Positions 35,011 to 44,717 are shown, numbered from the stretch's first letter. The stretch is 64,000 nucleotides of DNA from CAZOVB01 sp046541415 (GCA_046541415.1 JBKHDI010000005.1:40714-104713), one strand, 5' to 3'. Translations and numbers: made by a program. Notes: generated from the letters alone by a model not told the origin.

Positions 35011-37686
35011 CTACCGAGGCGGCGCCGATACTCCCGTCTCGGACGGCCCGCCCAGCACGTCCGCCCAGAAGCGGAGACGTTCGATTTGTTCCAGCTCGGC
35101 CCGAGTGAAGCGCATGAGGCTCTCGGGCGGGATGAGGTGGTGGACGTGCAGGGCCGCATCGAGGTTCTGCAAGGCTGCGGCGCCACGGCCGGCATGGAGA
35201 AGCCATCGGGCGTACTCGACGCGCGGCCGGGTCTGGTGGGGGTCCAGGTCCGTCGCCCGCTGCCAGTCGTCCAGGCCCACGCCAAACCGTCGCTGCTGTT
35301 GGGGATCTTCCGCCCTTCGCAATCGCTTTGCGGTCAGAAGGGCAGCCCGGGCCGGGGCCCACTGCTCGAGCCTGCAATAGAGCATACCCAGGCGGACGTG
35401 CAGTTCGGCCGCTTGGGGGTCCATGCGGATCGCTGCCTGCATCGCTGCGATCGCCTGGACCGTTCTGCCCATCTGCTCCAGCGCCGCAGCGCGGTCAGCC
35501 TGCAGCACCGGGCCGTCCTCGCCCCGGGCAACCTGACTGGCCAACTGCTCCAGCTTAGCCTCCGGATCGGCCAGGGGCCAGCGGCGGTACGTCCAGGTAT
35601 CGGGCATGGCCAGTTGCAGTGCGATCGATCCGGCCTGGCGAAGATTTCCCGCGCTGTCCGGATCCCATCGCACGGCCTGGTCGATCAGCGCAGCGGCCTG
35701 GCTGAGCTTCCGACGCGTGGCGGGTTGCCCAGCCTCGCGGCCCGCAGTCAGCAGCGTCACCTTGGCTGCATCCAGGTAGGCTACGTCATCCACCGGGTCG
35801 GCCTGGGCAGCCTGCTCGAACAGCTCGACCGCACCTGTCTCGTCGCCTTCCAGCCAGGCGGCAAGGCCCTGCTTTTGCAGGTTCCATCGCGGCAGGACGA
35901 ACCAGGCCTGGCTGACCAGCAGCCCCAGCAGCAACAGGCTGACGATGACCGCCAAGGCCAGTCGCCCGCCTCGGCCCGCGCTGGGCCGACAGCAGGCCAG
36001 GCCGCGCCTGGCGCCGGGGCCCCAGCAGCCCACCGATGCCCCGGCCAGGACCCAGAACAGCGTGGCCGTCGCCGGGGCGGTCAGCGAGAACGTCACCATG
36101 TTGTGCAGGAAAAAAGCCAGCAGCGCCGCGACCACGCAGACGCGCACGGCCGGGCCAGGCTCGGCCAGACCCTCTGCCCGGAACAGCCCCAACCACAGAC
36201 CCAACGCCAGCAGCAACCCGGGCAAGGCGGTGTTGACCACGATCAGCCAAACGCTTTCATCGGGCACGAACAGCCAACGGGCCAGGACCACCCATCCGAC
36301 AATCGCTGCGCCAAAGCCCCAGCGGATCTTCCCCGAGGCGGGCTTTTCCGGCGGGTCGGGCCTGGCCGCCGGACGCGTCGCTCGCACCAGCAGACCGATC
36401 AGGATCAGCAATATCAGCCCGCCGAAGATAAGCCCGTACTGGCCCAGCACGTGGACGAAAACGTTGTGCGGGTCCTTGACGGCCTCCTCGGCCTGGGGGC
36501 GCCGGTAGAGCAGGTACAGGTCGCCGAAGTTGCCCGGGCCCGCGCCGCTGACAGGGTGATTGGCCACCAGGCGCATCCCCCCGGTCCAGTAGAACCAGCG
36601 GAAGGTCATCGTCTTGCTGGGCAGGTAGTCCAGCACCAGGCCCGTTGTCACCACCACCGCCCCGCCCAGCAGAAACAGCACCAATGCCACAACCACCAGC
36701 TTGCGCCAGTGCTTCGAAAGACGCCCGCCATATCGCAGGCCCAGCACCGCCGCAACAACCCCGAACAGCAGCGATCCGATCGCCCCGAACGACTGGGTCA
36801 GCAGCAACACCAGGCCCAGAAGCCCGGAGATGATGGCCACGGCCACCGCCAGCGCCGTCGCCGGGTGCAGTTCCCCTTTCGCAGCGGACTGGCCGAACGC
36901 CTTGCGGCCCCGGCGCGCCTGCCGGAAGCGGTCGACCGCCATCCCCCCCGCTACCCCAAGCAGCAACAGCAGCCCCGAAGCAAACAGATTGGCCAGGCCG
37001 AAATACCCCACCGGCGCCCAGTCGCGAATCCGGTACTCGAACATCGTCTCCTGCGGGCTGCCCGGGCGGATGCCCGCATCGGCCAGCGCCTGGTACCGGT
37101 CGGCCTCGAAGGCGGCGATCCGGTCGGCCGTCTCGAACGTCGCCTGGTACAGGCCCTTGCCCGCCATCGCCAGGCCCACCCCCAGCAGCCCCGCCAGCAG
37201 CAGGTGCATCTTGCGCTTGTCCCGACACAGTTGCATGGCCGCAACCGCCGCGGCCAGCAAGGCCGCCAGATCAAGCAGCACCAGTTGCCCGTCCCGGTTG
37301 GTCCACTGGACCCCATCGACCGCAACGGCCAGCCCCGCCGCTATCGGCAGGCACCCCAAGGCAAGGACCATCCAGACCGGCAGGACCGGCTGGGGCGATT
37401 CGGCCTGCATCGCCCTGCCCAGAAGCGCCGCGACGCACGCCAGCAGCAGCAGGGCATCGAAGGCGATGCGCGACAAATCGGCCCGGTCGACCGAAACCGA
37501 AATCCGGGCATCGGCCCCGGCGGCCTGCATCCGCGCCGGCGAGACCGACGGGAGGCGGTACTGCGTTTCCAGCACGAACATCCGCCCGCAGCTGCCCAGC
37601 AGCAACAGCAGCATGGCCGTCCACAGCAGCCCCGCAGCGGCCCGCCGGCCACGGCCGCCCGTTCGGACCTCCGCCGACCTATCCAT
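35011..37686 (-). CDS. O-antigen ligase/polymerase-type membrane protein with TPR domain
   Basis: 891 aa. About a dozen membrane helices carry the Wzy/WaaL-type block around residues 355-425: MRLVANHPVSGAGPGNFGDL (H377) and DPHNVFVHVLGQYGLIFGG (H407). After the last helix (about 595) a soluble TPR domain runs to the end. It likely joins or polymerises lipid-linked glycan at the outer face of the inner membrane. The ATG overlaps the upstream stop by 8 bases, so translation is coupled to the WecA-like gene. Confidence 0.87.
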   Translation of the reverse strand: MDRSAEVRTGGRGRRAAAGLLWTAMLLLLLGSCGRMFVLETQYRLPSVSPARMQAAGADARISVSVDRADLSRIAFDALLLLACVAALLGRAMQAESPQPVLPVWMVLALGCLPIAAGLAVAVDGVQWTNRDGQLVLLDLAALLAAAVAAMQLCRDKRKMHLLLAGLLGVGLAMAGKGLYQATFETADRIAAFEADRYQALADAGIRPGSPQETMFEYRIRDWAPVGYFGLANLFASGLLLLLGVAGGMAVDRFRQARRGRKAFGQSAAKGELHPATALAVAVAIISGLLGLVLLLTQSFGAIGSLLFGVVAAVLGLRYGGRLSKHWRKLVVVALVLFLLGGAVVVTTGLVLDYLPSKTMTFRWFYWTGGMRLVANHPVSGAGPGNFGDLYLLYRRPQAEEAVKDPHNVFVHVLGQYGLIFGGLILLILIGLLVRATRPAARPDPPEKPASGKIRWGFGAAIVGWVVLARWLFVPDESVWLIVVNTALPGLLLALGLWLGLFRAEGLAEPGPAVRVCVVAALLAFFLHNMVTFSLTAPATATLFWVLAGASVGCWGPGARRGLACCRPSAGRGGRLALAVIVSLLLLGLLVSQAWFVLPRWNLQKQGLAAWLEGDETGAVELFEQAAQADPVDDVAYLDAAKVTLLTAGREAGQPATRRKLSQAAALIDQAVRWDPDSAGNLRQAGSIALQLAMPDTWTYRRWPLADPEAKLEQLASQVARGEDGPVLQADRAAALEQMGRTVQAIAAMQAAIRMDPQAAELHVRLGMLYCRLEQWAPARAALLTAKRLRRAEDPQQQRRFGVGLDDWQRATDLDPHQTRPRVEYARWLLHAGRGAAALQNLDAALHVHHLIPPESLMRFTRAELEQIERLRFWADVLGGPSETGVSAPPR

Positions 37687-38773
37687 CTCGCCGACCTCCC
37701 GATTCCAGCAGCGCGATCACCCCCAGAATCGACAACGTCTGACCGAAGACCAACGCCGCACCCAGCAGGCTGGATACGTGCGGCAGCAGCAGCGCCCCCA
37801 CGGCCGTGGCCAGCGTGCAGAGGTAAATCGTCAGCACCGCCTTGGGCGTGCTCATGCCCCGCTGCACAAGCCGGTGCGAAAAGTGACGCCGGTCGCCCAC
37901 CATCGGGTTGACCCCCGCGCGGATGCGGATGATCATCACGCTGGCGGTGTCGTAGAGTGGCACGGCCAGAAGGATCGGGGGCACGAGAACGCCGTACAGA
38001 TAGTGCTCGGTCCCCGGCGTGGCATACGTGGTCAGGCAGCTGGCCACGGCCAGCAGGTAACCGACGACCAGTGACCCGGCGTCGCCCATGAACATCCGCG
38101 CCGGCGGGAAGTTCTGCGGCAGAAAACCCAGCAAAGCCCCCAGAAGTACCCCCAGCCAGGCCGCTACAAAAACCTGCTGCATCTGCATCGCCGCGATCAA
38201 CAGCACGGCCGATATGATCGCCGCCACCCCGGTCGACAGGCCGTCCATGTTGTCCAGGAAGTTCATCGCGTTGATGATCACCACCAGCCAGAGCGTCGAG
38301 ACGATGATGCTGATCGTCGGCCCGGCGAAGGTCATCACGCGAACGCCCAGAACCCAGCTTGTAAACCCGGCCGCGACAACCTGCACCAGAAGCTTGATCC
38401 AGGGCCCCAGCGCCCGGGCGTCGTCGATCAGGCCCATCACGTGCAGCAAGGCCGCAACGGCCAATATGCCCAACGCCATCGGCAGCCGCCCCGCCGCGCC
38501 GTCCAGATGGATCGCCAGCGACTCGGCCATCCAGCCAGGCGGAGAGTCCACCCATCGGGCAACCAGCCCTGCCGCCAGCAGGACGCAGACGGCCACGGCC
38601 AGGAAGATCCCCGAGCCGCCCAGCAGCGGCGTGACCTTCGCATGGGCCTTGTGGGCGGCAGGGATATCGACCATGCCCACCTTCCGAGCCACGGCTGCGA
38701 AGATCGGGCTTGCCAGTGCGGAGATCAGGAACGCTCCGCCAAGGGCGATGGCGATAGCCCATTCCACGTTCAT
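37679..38773 (-). CDS. WecA/TagO-like polyprenyl-phosphate sugar-1-phosphate transferase
   Basis: 364 aa polytopic protein of the MraY/WecA family, which starts glycan assembly on undecaprenyl phosphate. Visible motifs: GLIDDARAL, NAMNFLDNMDGLSTG, FMGDAGS and GDRRHFSHRLVQRGM (cytoplasmic loop 5 histidine motif). The ATG at 38773 (GGAAAGG upstream) overlaps the upstream stop as ATGA. Confidence 0.92.
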   Translation of the reverse strand: MNVEWAIAIALGGAFLISALASPIFAAVARKVGMVDIPAAHKAHAKVTPLLGGSGIFLAVAVCVLLAAGLVARWVDSPPGWMAESLAIHLDGAAGRLPMALGILAVAALLHVMGLIDDARALGPWIKLLVQVVAAGFTSWVLGVRVMTFAGPTISIIVSTLWLVVIINAMNFLDNMDGLSTGVAAIISAVLLIAAMQMQQVFVAAWLGVLLGALLGFLPQNFPPARMFMGDAGSLVVGYLLAVASCLTTYATPGTEHYLYGVLVPPILLAVPLYDTASVMIIRIRAGVNPMVGDRRHFSHRLVQRGMSTPKAVLTIYLCTLATAVGALLLPHVSSLLGAALVFGQTLSILGVIALLESGGRRDG

Positions 38774-39309
38774 GCACTGCCTGCCTTTCCTGCGGCCAGT
38801 CGGTCGCGTACCTCGGTGAAGAAGTCGAAATACCGGCCCGACCGGTAGTCCGGGAACGTCCATTCCAGCGACCGCCAGCGCCCCTGCTGCCACATCAGCG
38901 TCACCTCGGCGAAAACGCCACGCCCGATGTAGATCCGGTGGCTGAAATTCTTGCAACTGGCCAATACCAGCTTCGGCAGGGCGATGTACCCCGGGTCGAG
39001 GTTCACCGGCCTGGGCGGGTGGTCGCACCTGCCGGCCAGGTTCGCCTCGAGCTGGTTGGTCGCGACCTTGACCTCGGCCAGCGTCTCAGCCTGGCCGGGC
39101 CAGTCGAAGGTTACGAATTGTCGCAGCAGCGACGGGCCCATCTGCTGAGTATAATACCTCGTCGACTGGAAGTCCCAGACCGGCGAAACCTGGCCCACGT
39201 GCCCCAGACGCGACTGCAGCTCGTTCCGCGCACGGTCCAGCCACGATCCGTCCGCAGCCAGCAGGCCGCAGATCCAGGCGACTTCGGGGGGCGAGTGCAG
39301 TTGGGCCAT
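38770..39309 (-). CDS. DUF4416 protein
   Basis: 179 aa, soluble. DUF4416 pattern: MGPSLLRQFVTFDWPGQAE, VKVATNQLEA, RPVNLDPGYIALPKLVLAS, FSHRIYIGRGVFAEVTL and WTFPDYRSGRYFDFF. Function unknown; family members occur near polysaccharide and envelope genes. The ATG at 39309 is fixed by a strong promoter whose -10 ends 7 bases before it, with no Shine-Dalgarno sequence, so the mRNA is probably leaderless. First gene of the three-gene polysaccharide operon. Confidence 0.87.
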   Translation of the reverse strand: MAQLHSPPEVAWICGLLAADGSWLDRARNELQSRLGHVGQVSPVWDFQSTRYYTQQMGPSLLRQFVTFDWPGQAETLAEVKVATNQLEANLAGRCDHPPRPVNLDPGYIALPKLVLASCKNFSHRIYIGRGVFAEVTLMWQQGRWRSLEWTFPDYRSGRYFDFFTEVRDRLAAGKAGSA

Positions 39310-39316
39310 GCGACGC

Positions 39317-39345
39317 ATTGTCGACAGACGCGGCGGAACTGTCAA
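39317..39345 (-). promoter_or_regulatory. promoter of the DUF4416 operon, leaderless geometry
   Basis: Perfect TTGACA, 17 bases, GACAAT, then 7 bases to the ATG at 39309. Confidence 0.65.
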
Positions 39346-39404
39346 CCGCGCTGCGGGTTGCAGCTCTGCGACCGCCAACGCCCTGCTACAACCACGGAGG
39401 CAAC

Positions 39405-39866
39405 ATGTTCCGACCCCCAGCCATACTTCTGAGCGCCCTGGCGTGCACACTGGCCGGTTGCGCCCAGCAGCCGTCGGGCCTTCCCGCCGAGGCTTCGGCC
39501 TTTCAAGGCCACCACTACCAGGTCTTCGAAATGGACCTGACCTGGCACGAAGCCAAGGCCCACTGCGAGAAACTCGGCGGGCACCTCGCCGTCATCGAGA
39601 CCGAGGCCGAGCAGCTGTTCATCGTCGACCTGGCCGACGGACGATATCTCTACCTCGGCGCAACCGACGAGGCCGAGGAAGGCACCTGGGTCTGGATCAA
39701 CGGGGCCCAGTGGGACTACACCGACTGGATGTCAGGCCAGCCCAACAACTACGGCGGCGACGAGCACTACCTGGCAACCTACGACGACGGCTACTGGGTC
39801 GACGTCGCCGCCGAAGGCAGCGGCTTCTGGATGCCGATCGGCTTCATCTGCGAATGGGACAGGTAG
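39405..39866 (+). CDS. C-type-lectin-domain lipoprotein
   Basis: 153 aa: signal peptide with lipobox LAGC, then one C-type lectin fold (about 32-153) with LTWHEAKAHCEKLGGHLAVI, WVWINGAQWDYTDWMSGQPN and the C-terminal GFICEWDR. Only one canonical disulfide pair is possible. Such small lectin-like lipoproteins are common in Planctomycetota and may bind glycans at the surface. GGAGG lies 5 bases before the ATG at 39405. Confidence 0.88.
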   Translation: MFRPPAILLSALACTLAGCAQQPSGLPAEASAFQGHHYQVFEMDLTWHEAKAHCEKLGGHLAVIETEAEQLFIVDLADGRYLYLGATDEAEEGTWVWINGAQWDYTDWMSGQPNNYGGDEHYLATYDDGYWVDVAAEGSGFWMPIGFICEWDR

Positions 39867-39935
39867 CCCCTCCGCTGCCCAGCCTCACGCCCCTTCAACC
39901 TAACCCGGCGATTCCACCGCTCCGCCGCCGCTGCC

Positions 39936-39966
39936 CGGGTTCACGCCGAAGGCGCAGGCCCGCGCG
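39936..39966. repeat. REP-like palindrome, copy B
   Basis: GGGTTCACGCCG ... GGCG followed by GGCCCGCGCG. A degraded copy of the element at 34885-34917, between convergent gene ends. Confidence 0.45.
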
Positions 39967-40060
39967 CCTGGACCCGTCGCACCTCCCGCCACGACACCGA
40001 CCAGGCTTCTGTTACCAGCATGCCACCCCCTGAAAGCACCTCTCTTGGGCCGCGGGAGTT

Positions 40061-41254
40061 TTACTCTTCCCGGATGGCCGCGGCCATGTTCTTGCCCAGT
40101 TCGGCGCAGTCGGCCTCTTCCTGATCGTCGGGGGAGCAGTTGGCCTCGACGATCGGTTCGACGATCTCCCAGCCGGGGGATTCGGCGAGCTTCATCATCC
40201 GGGCGACCGCGCCCTTGCTCCAGCCGTACGTGCCGACGATGCCGACGCGGTGGTTCTTGAGCTTCTTGTTCTCCAGGTGCTCCAGGAGCGTCTGCATCAG
40301 CGGGAAGACCTTGGTGTTGTAGGTCGGCGAGCCGAGGATCAGTCCCTTGTACCGCCAGATGTCGCGGATGACGTATGACACGTGCGTCCGGGAGAGGTTG
40401 TGCACGCGGACCTTCTCCACGCCGGCCTCGGCGATCGCACGGGCGACGACCTCGGTCATCTTCTGCGTATTGCCGTACATCGAGGCATACGCGATGACGA
40501 TGCCCTCTTCGGTCTGGTGGCTGGACCACTTGGCGTAGTCTTCGATGATCTTGCCCGGGTTGGTCCGCCAGATCGGCCCGTGGGTCGAGGCGACCAGCTT
40601 GATCTCCAGGTCGCCCAGCTTGGCGATGGCCTTCTGGACCATGGCCGAGTACTTGCCGACAATGTTGGAGAAGTAGCGCAGGATCTCGTCTTCGTAGTAG
40701 TCCAGGTCGACCTCATCGTCGAATATGCCGTCCGGCAAGGCCCCGAACCCGCCGAAGGCGTCCCCGGAGAACAGCGCCTTGAGCGTCGGCTCGTAGGTCA
40801 TCATCGTCTCGGGCCAGTGGACCATGGGGGTCAGGAAGAACTTGAGCTTGTGCTTGCCCAGTTCCAGCACGTCGCCGTCTTCAGCCACGTGGATGTTCTC
40901 GGTGATCCCGTAGAAGCGTTCGAGGAAGCGGACGGTCTTGGCGTTGCCGACGATCGTCATATTCGGATAGATCCGGCGGAGGACCTTGATGGCCCCGGAG
41001 TGGTCGGGCTCCATGTGGTTGACCACGAGGTAATCGATGGTCTTGTCGCCCAGGACGCCCTTGGCCTTGTCGAGCAGTCCGGTGAGGAAGCCCTTTTTCA
41101 CCGCGTCGATCATGACGGTTTTTTCGTCGACCAGCAGGTACGAGTTGTACGACACGCCGCGAGGCAGAGGCCAGATCGACTCGAACAGTGCGGTTTCGTA
41201 GTCGTTGACGCCGATCCAGTACAGCTCTTCGGTAATCGGTACGATATTGCTCAT
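40061..41254 (-). CDS. flavodiiron protein (FprA/rubredoxin:oxygen oxidoreductase type)
   Basis: Cytoplasmic reductase of O2 to water and/or NO to N2O, protecting anaerobes. 397 aa: beta-lactamase-like domain with all diiron ligands (H80, E82, D84, H85, H146, D165, H225), then a flavodoxin domain from about 250 with the FMN loop SMYGNTQKM. No rubredoxin tail, so it needs a separate electron donor, not found in the window. GGAGAAGG precedes the ATG at 41254. Confidence 0.95.
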   Translation of the reverse strand: MSNIVPITEELYWIGVNDYETALFESIWPLPRGVSYNSYLLVDEKTVMIDAVKKGFLTGLLDKAKGVLGDKTIDYLVVNHMEPDHSGAIKVLRRIYPNMTIVGNAKTVRFLERFYGITENIHVAEDGDVLELGKHKLKFFLTPMVHWPETMMTYEPTLKALFSGDAFGGFGALPDGIFDDEVDLDYYEDEILRYFSNIVGKYSAMVQKAIAKLGDLEIKLVASTHGPIWRTNPGKIIEDYAKWSSHQTEEGIVIAYASMYGNTQKMTEVVARAIAEAGVEKVRVHNLSRTHVSYVIRDIWRYKGLILGSPTYNTKVFPLMQTLLEHLENKKLKNHRVGIVGTYGWSKGAVARMMKLAESPGWEIVEPIVEANCSPDDQEEADCAELGKNMAAAIREE

Positions 41255-41367
41255 CGCCTTCTCCTGATTCTCCGGGGCGAAACAATCGGTTGCGGGAGGA
41301 TCACCGATACCATATCTGCCGGGCCCAGACAAGCGCGGCCTGTGCTGACCGGGCTGCCGGGGACGGT

Positions 41368-41991
41368 TCAGACATCCAGGCCCAGCCGGGCCAGGTCGCG
41401 CCGGACCTGGCTGATCGCCTCGGCCTGTATGCCAACCATCCCCAGCCGCTGGGCAGCGGCGATGTTCTCAGCCCGGTCATCGACAAATACTACGCCTTCG
41501 GGCTCTGCCCCGGCGCGGTCGAGCACGTGCCGGAAGCAGGCCGGCTCGGGCTTGCGGCTGCCTATCTCCTGCGAGCAGTAGATCGTCTCGAACCGCTCGG
41601 ACAGCTCCGGGTACAGGGCCGAGAAGACCTGCTTGTGGGCGGTGTTGGTGTTGCTCAGCGCCAGCAGGCGCACCTGCCCCGACAGGTCGTCCAGCAGCTC
41701 CAGCGCCCCCGCTGCCAGACCCATGAACACGCCGTTCCACCCGGTCTGGAAGTCTTCGAAGCCCAGTCGGCCTGCCAGTCGAGTGTTGATCAGCCGGTGG
41801 TAGACGGGCAGGTCGATCTGCCCCCGCTCCAGCCGCTGGTAGTCGGTATCCTGCCAGAACAGCTCGATCATCTCGTCGAGGTCCATGGCGATCGTCTCGG
41901 CCCAGTAGCGGGCGCAGCGTTCCATGTCCAGCTCGATCAGCACCCCGCCCAGATCGAAGAGGACGACTCCAATGTTCGGTTTCGGTGCCAT
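41368..41991 (-). CDS. HAD-superfamily hydrolase
   Basis: 207 aa. Motif I FDLGGVL with nucleophile D13 (the second acidic residue is Gly, as in the YihX-like group), motif II LLALSNTN, motif III lysine in SRKPEPACF, motif IV FVDDRAENI. Probably a small-molecule phosphatase. The ATG at 41991 is supported by a -10 ending 7 bases upstream; another ATG at 42000 lies inside that -10. No Shine-Dalgarno is seen. Confidence 0.88.
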   Translation of the reverse strand: MAPKPNIGVVLFDLGGVLIELDMERCARYWAETIAMDLDEMIELFWQDTDYQRLERGQIDLPVYHRLINTRLAGRLGFEDFQTGWNGVFMGLAAGALELLDDLSGQVRLLALSNTNTAHKQVFSALYPELSERFETIYCSQEIGSRKPEPACFRHVLDRAGAEPEGVVFVDDRAENIAAAQRLGMVGIQAEAISQVRRDLARLGLDV

Positions 41992-41998
41992 GTGGGGC

Positions 41999-42004
41999 AT
42001 TGTA
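41999..42004 (-). promoter_or_regulatory. -10 box of the HAD gene, leaderless geometry
   Basis: TACAAT on the minus strand, 7 bases before the ATG at 41991. The -35 is poor. Confidence 0.45.
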
Positions 42005-42112
42005 CGCGCCGCGACAGGCGATGCTCGCACAAACCATCTCCGCCCGTTCTTGACCGCGCGGCCGCTAGGATGAACAATACGCCCCAAATGCACACTTGGT
42101 AAGGAATCGCCC

Positions 42113-43756
42113 GTGAGTCTTTCGTCCCGATCGCAATGGACCCCGCCGGTGTCCGTTCTGTGTTGTCTGGCCTGGCTGATTGCCGGCTGCTCCGTGCCCG
42201 GTCCGGATCACCCAGCCGACTCGTACGAGATCGATTTCAGCCTCCCGCCGGGAAGCGAGGTGGCCGGGGCGATTGTCTTCGTCGTCGACGGGATGAACGC
42301 CGAGATCTTCCAGCAGATGCTCGAGGCCGGCCAGCTGCCCGCCTTCCAGAAGTATTTCGTCGATCGGGGCCTGTACGTGCCCCGTGCAGCGGCCAACATC
42401 CCCGGTGTGACCCTGGCGAACCTGACCAGCCTGGCGACCGGGCGTTTCTGCGGCCATCACAACATCCCCGGGATCAACTGGTTCGACCGCAATACGCTGA
42501 TCTACCGCAACTACAACACCATCGCCCAGAAGAACACCCTCGACGGCGACTACCAGGTGCCCAACATCTACGAGCAGTTCCCCAGGCAGACAACGGTTTC
42601 GATCTTCTTCCAGCCGCACCGGAACACCACGAAGTTCATCGAGAACTGGACCTCGGCCGGGCCGATGTTCGGCCTGGGCTGGTACGAGCGGGTCGACCGC
42701 CTGACGCTCTACCGGTTCCACCTGGTCAGGCAGATTGCCGCCGCCCGACGGGCCTGGCCGGCGATTACCGTCGCCTACCTGCTGAGCCCGGACTTCCGGG
42801 GCTACGGATACGGTTCCGGCAGTGAGCAGTACCGCGATTCGCTGCGACACAGCGACAAGCAGATCGGGCGCGTCCTGGCCGACCTGGAATCCGCGGGCAT
42901 GCTCGAAAAGCTGCACATCGCCCTGGTCAGCGACCACGGCATGGTCGACATCCGCGAGCATTTCGTTCTGGACGACTACCTGCGCGACATGCTGGGGCTG
43001 AACCTGGCCTGCAGGGAGCTCTGGCAGACCACGCCGTTTGAGAAGCGGCAGGAGTATTACCAGCAATACCAGGCTGTCACGTACGGCAGCGGCGACCGCT
43101 ACGGGGCCCTCTGCCTTCGCAAGCCCGTCTGTGAGAATGGCAAGGTGGTCGGCTGGCACGACTGGCTGGACCGGCCCGGGCCGGCGGATCTGGCCAGCTA
43201 CCCCACCGGGCGAGGAATCGTCGACCTGCCGGCCCACCTCGCGGGCCTCAAGCAGGTTGACCTCGTCGCCTGGCAGGTGCGGGAGAACCATGTGGCGGTG
43301 CGCAACGGCCTAGGCGTGGTGCACTTCACCCAGCCGCAGGGTCCGGCAGGGTTGATCTGGTACCAGGTGGTCCAGGGCGATGATCCTTTGGGATACGATG
43401 CCCTGGTTCCGGAACATGCAGGGAACGGGGCCAGCCCGCTGGCCTGGCTGGAGGCAACCGCCCGGACGGAGTATCCGGACCTGCCCGCCCAGATCCTGGC
43501 GTATTTCCGCTCGACGCGGGCGGGGGATATCGCCCTGTTCGCCGCCGAGGGCTACGACTTCCGCGACGTACACAACGGCGGGCACGGCGGGTTCCTGCAT
43601 GGCGAAGCATTTGTTCCGATGGCCATCGCCGGACCGGGCATCGAGCGGCAAAGACTCCCGATCGCCCGGACCGTCGACCTGGTCCCGACGCTGCTGGATC
43701 TGCTGGGCGCGCCGCCCATCGAGGCCGCCGACGGACGCAGCCTGGTCAAGCCCTGA
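42113..43756 (+). CDS. alkaline-phosphatase-superfamily lipoprotein (phosphodiesterase type)
   Basis: 547 aa lipoprotein (lipobox IAGC, C26). The fold is that of nucleotide pyrophosphatase/phosphodiesterases: D59 in VFVVDGMNAE, nucleophile T100 in NIPGVTLANLTSLATG, ALVSDHGMVDI, and late NGGHGGFLHGEAFVPM with ligand histidines. It may hydrolyse phosphodiesters or phosphonates at the envelope. GTG start at 42113 with TAAGGA 7 bases upstream. Confidence 0.87.
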   Translation: MSLSSRSQWTPPVSVLCCLAWLIAGCSVPGPDHPADSYEIDFSLPPGSEVAGAIVFVVDGMNAEIFQQMLEAGQLPAFQKYFVDRGLYVPRAAANIPGVTLANLTSLATGRFCGHHNIPGINWFDRNTLIYRNYNTIAQKNTLDGDYQVPNIYEQFPRQTTVSIFFQPHRNTTKFIENWTSAGPMFGLGWYERVDRLTLYRFHLVRQIAAARRAWPAITVAYLLSPDFRGYGYGSGSEQYRDSLRHSDKQIGRVLADLESAGMLEKLHIALVSDHGMVDIREHFVLDDYLRDMLGLNLACRELWQTTPFEKRQEYYQQYQAVTYGSGDRYGALCLRKPVCENGKVVGWHDWLDRPGPADLASYPTGRGIVDLPAHLAGLKQVDLVAWQVRENHVAVRNGLGVVHFTQPQGPAGLIWYQVVQGDDPLGYDALVPEHAGNGASPLAWLEATARTEYPDLPAQILAYFRSTRAGDIALFAAEGYDFRDVHNGGHGGFLHGEAFVPMAIAGPGIERQRLPIARTVDLVPTLLDLLGAPPIEAADGRSLVKP

Positions 43757-43871
43757 AGACTTTCGGCGCTGAGATCGGGCCGCTCGGCGATACCATTCTC
43801 TCGAACCTGCAGACCGAAGCAGGCCTTGGCAGGCTGCCTCGGCCGACACCAGCAAGAGAGGACATTCCCGC

Positions 43872-44240
43872 ATGCCCGACAAGTACATTCCCATCGTAGA
43901 ATGGGTCGTCTGGTCACTGGAAGCAATGGGAGTTGCCGCCGTGGTCACCGGGGCGGTCTGGGCGGTGATCCGCGCGGTCGTGGAACTCATCGGCCGGGTG
44001 GAGCACCGGATGATCTTCCGCAACCTGCGCAGGGCGCTGGGTCGCGGAATTCTGGTGGGCCTGGAATTCCTCGTCGCAGCCGACATCATCCACACCGTGG
44101 TCGTCAGACTGGAATGGGATACCGTAGGCGTACTGGCCGTGATCGTCCTGATCCGGACGTTCCTGAGCTTCACGCTGGAAGTCGAGATCACGGGCAACTG
44201 GCCCTGGCAGAACCGCCGGGAAAACCAGCAGAACCTGTAG
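43872..44240 (+). CDS. DUF1622 membrane protein
   Basis: 122 aa with three helices (about 8-38, 57-75, 83-100). LGRGILVGLEFLVAADIIHTVV is written across helix 2 and is diagnostic of DUF1622. Function unknown. AGAGGA precedes the ATG. It opens a run of stress-type genes. Confidence 0.85.
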   Translation: MPDKYIPIVEWVVWSLEAMGVAAVVTGAVWAVIRAVVELIGRVEHRMIFRNLRRALGRGILVGLEFLVAADIIHTVVVRLEWDTVGVLAVIVLIRTFLSFTLEVEITGNWPWQNRRENQQNL

Positions 44241-44246
44241 GCTGTC

Positions 44247-44717
44247 TCAGGCGTCTTTGTCTGCCGCGGCCAGGGCGGCGTCGGCCCGGTCCCTGCCGCT
44301 TTCGGGCAGGTCGGCGAAGTCGCCTCGAATCGCCTTCAAGGCCGTCCGCTCGCGATTGATCTCCCGGGCCGTGCGAATGCCCATCCGGCGGAAGATCTCC
44401 ACCGGCGGGCACCAGCCCTGGATCGCGTGCTGCAGCAGGAAACCTGCAATGACGAACGGAAAGTAGCTCCACTTCTTCCATTTCAGCCCCAGCAGCAGGC
44501 TGGCCAGCGAAATGGTCGCCGCGTTGGCTTCCAGCGTCCGCTCGATGTCCCACTCTTCGTCGAGCTGGGCCAGGCGGTACTCGATGTCCTCCATCCGCTC
44601 GACGAACTCCCGCAGGCGATCCCGCGTCAGCCGCCGGATCACTTCTTCGACCCATTCCGGGTCGTGCTCGCGGACCCGATCGTCCTGGAACTCTTCAACG
44701 TGCATTTCCTGCGTCAT
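44247..44717 (-). CDS. membrane protein, DUF2892-like
   Basis: 156 aa: a charged N-terminal coiled coil (about 18-60), a short hydrophobic hairpin (about 65-98), then QGWCPPVEIFRRMGIRTA and a basic tail. The helix pair followed by GWCP resembles DUF2892/YgaP-type membrane domains. Function unknown. AAGGAG lies 7 bases before the ATG. It ends 6 bases from the convergent DUF1622 gene and follows the ferritin-like gene by 20 bases, probably in its operon. Confidence 0.75.
   Translation of the reverse strand: MTQEMHVEEFQDDRVREHDPEWVEEVIRRLTRDRLREFVERMEDIEYRLAQLDEEWDIERTLEANAATISLASLLLGLKWKKWSYFPFVIAGFLLQHAIQGWCPPVEIFRRMGIRTAREINRERTALKAIRGDFADLPESGRDRADAALAAADKDA

Noticed and set aside
34975..37911. 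Plus-strand frame of nearly 1000 codons opposite the O-antigen ligase
   Set aside because: Gln/Pro/Arg-rich shadow with no recognisable motif; the minus-strand gene has clear family motifs.
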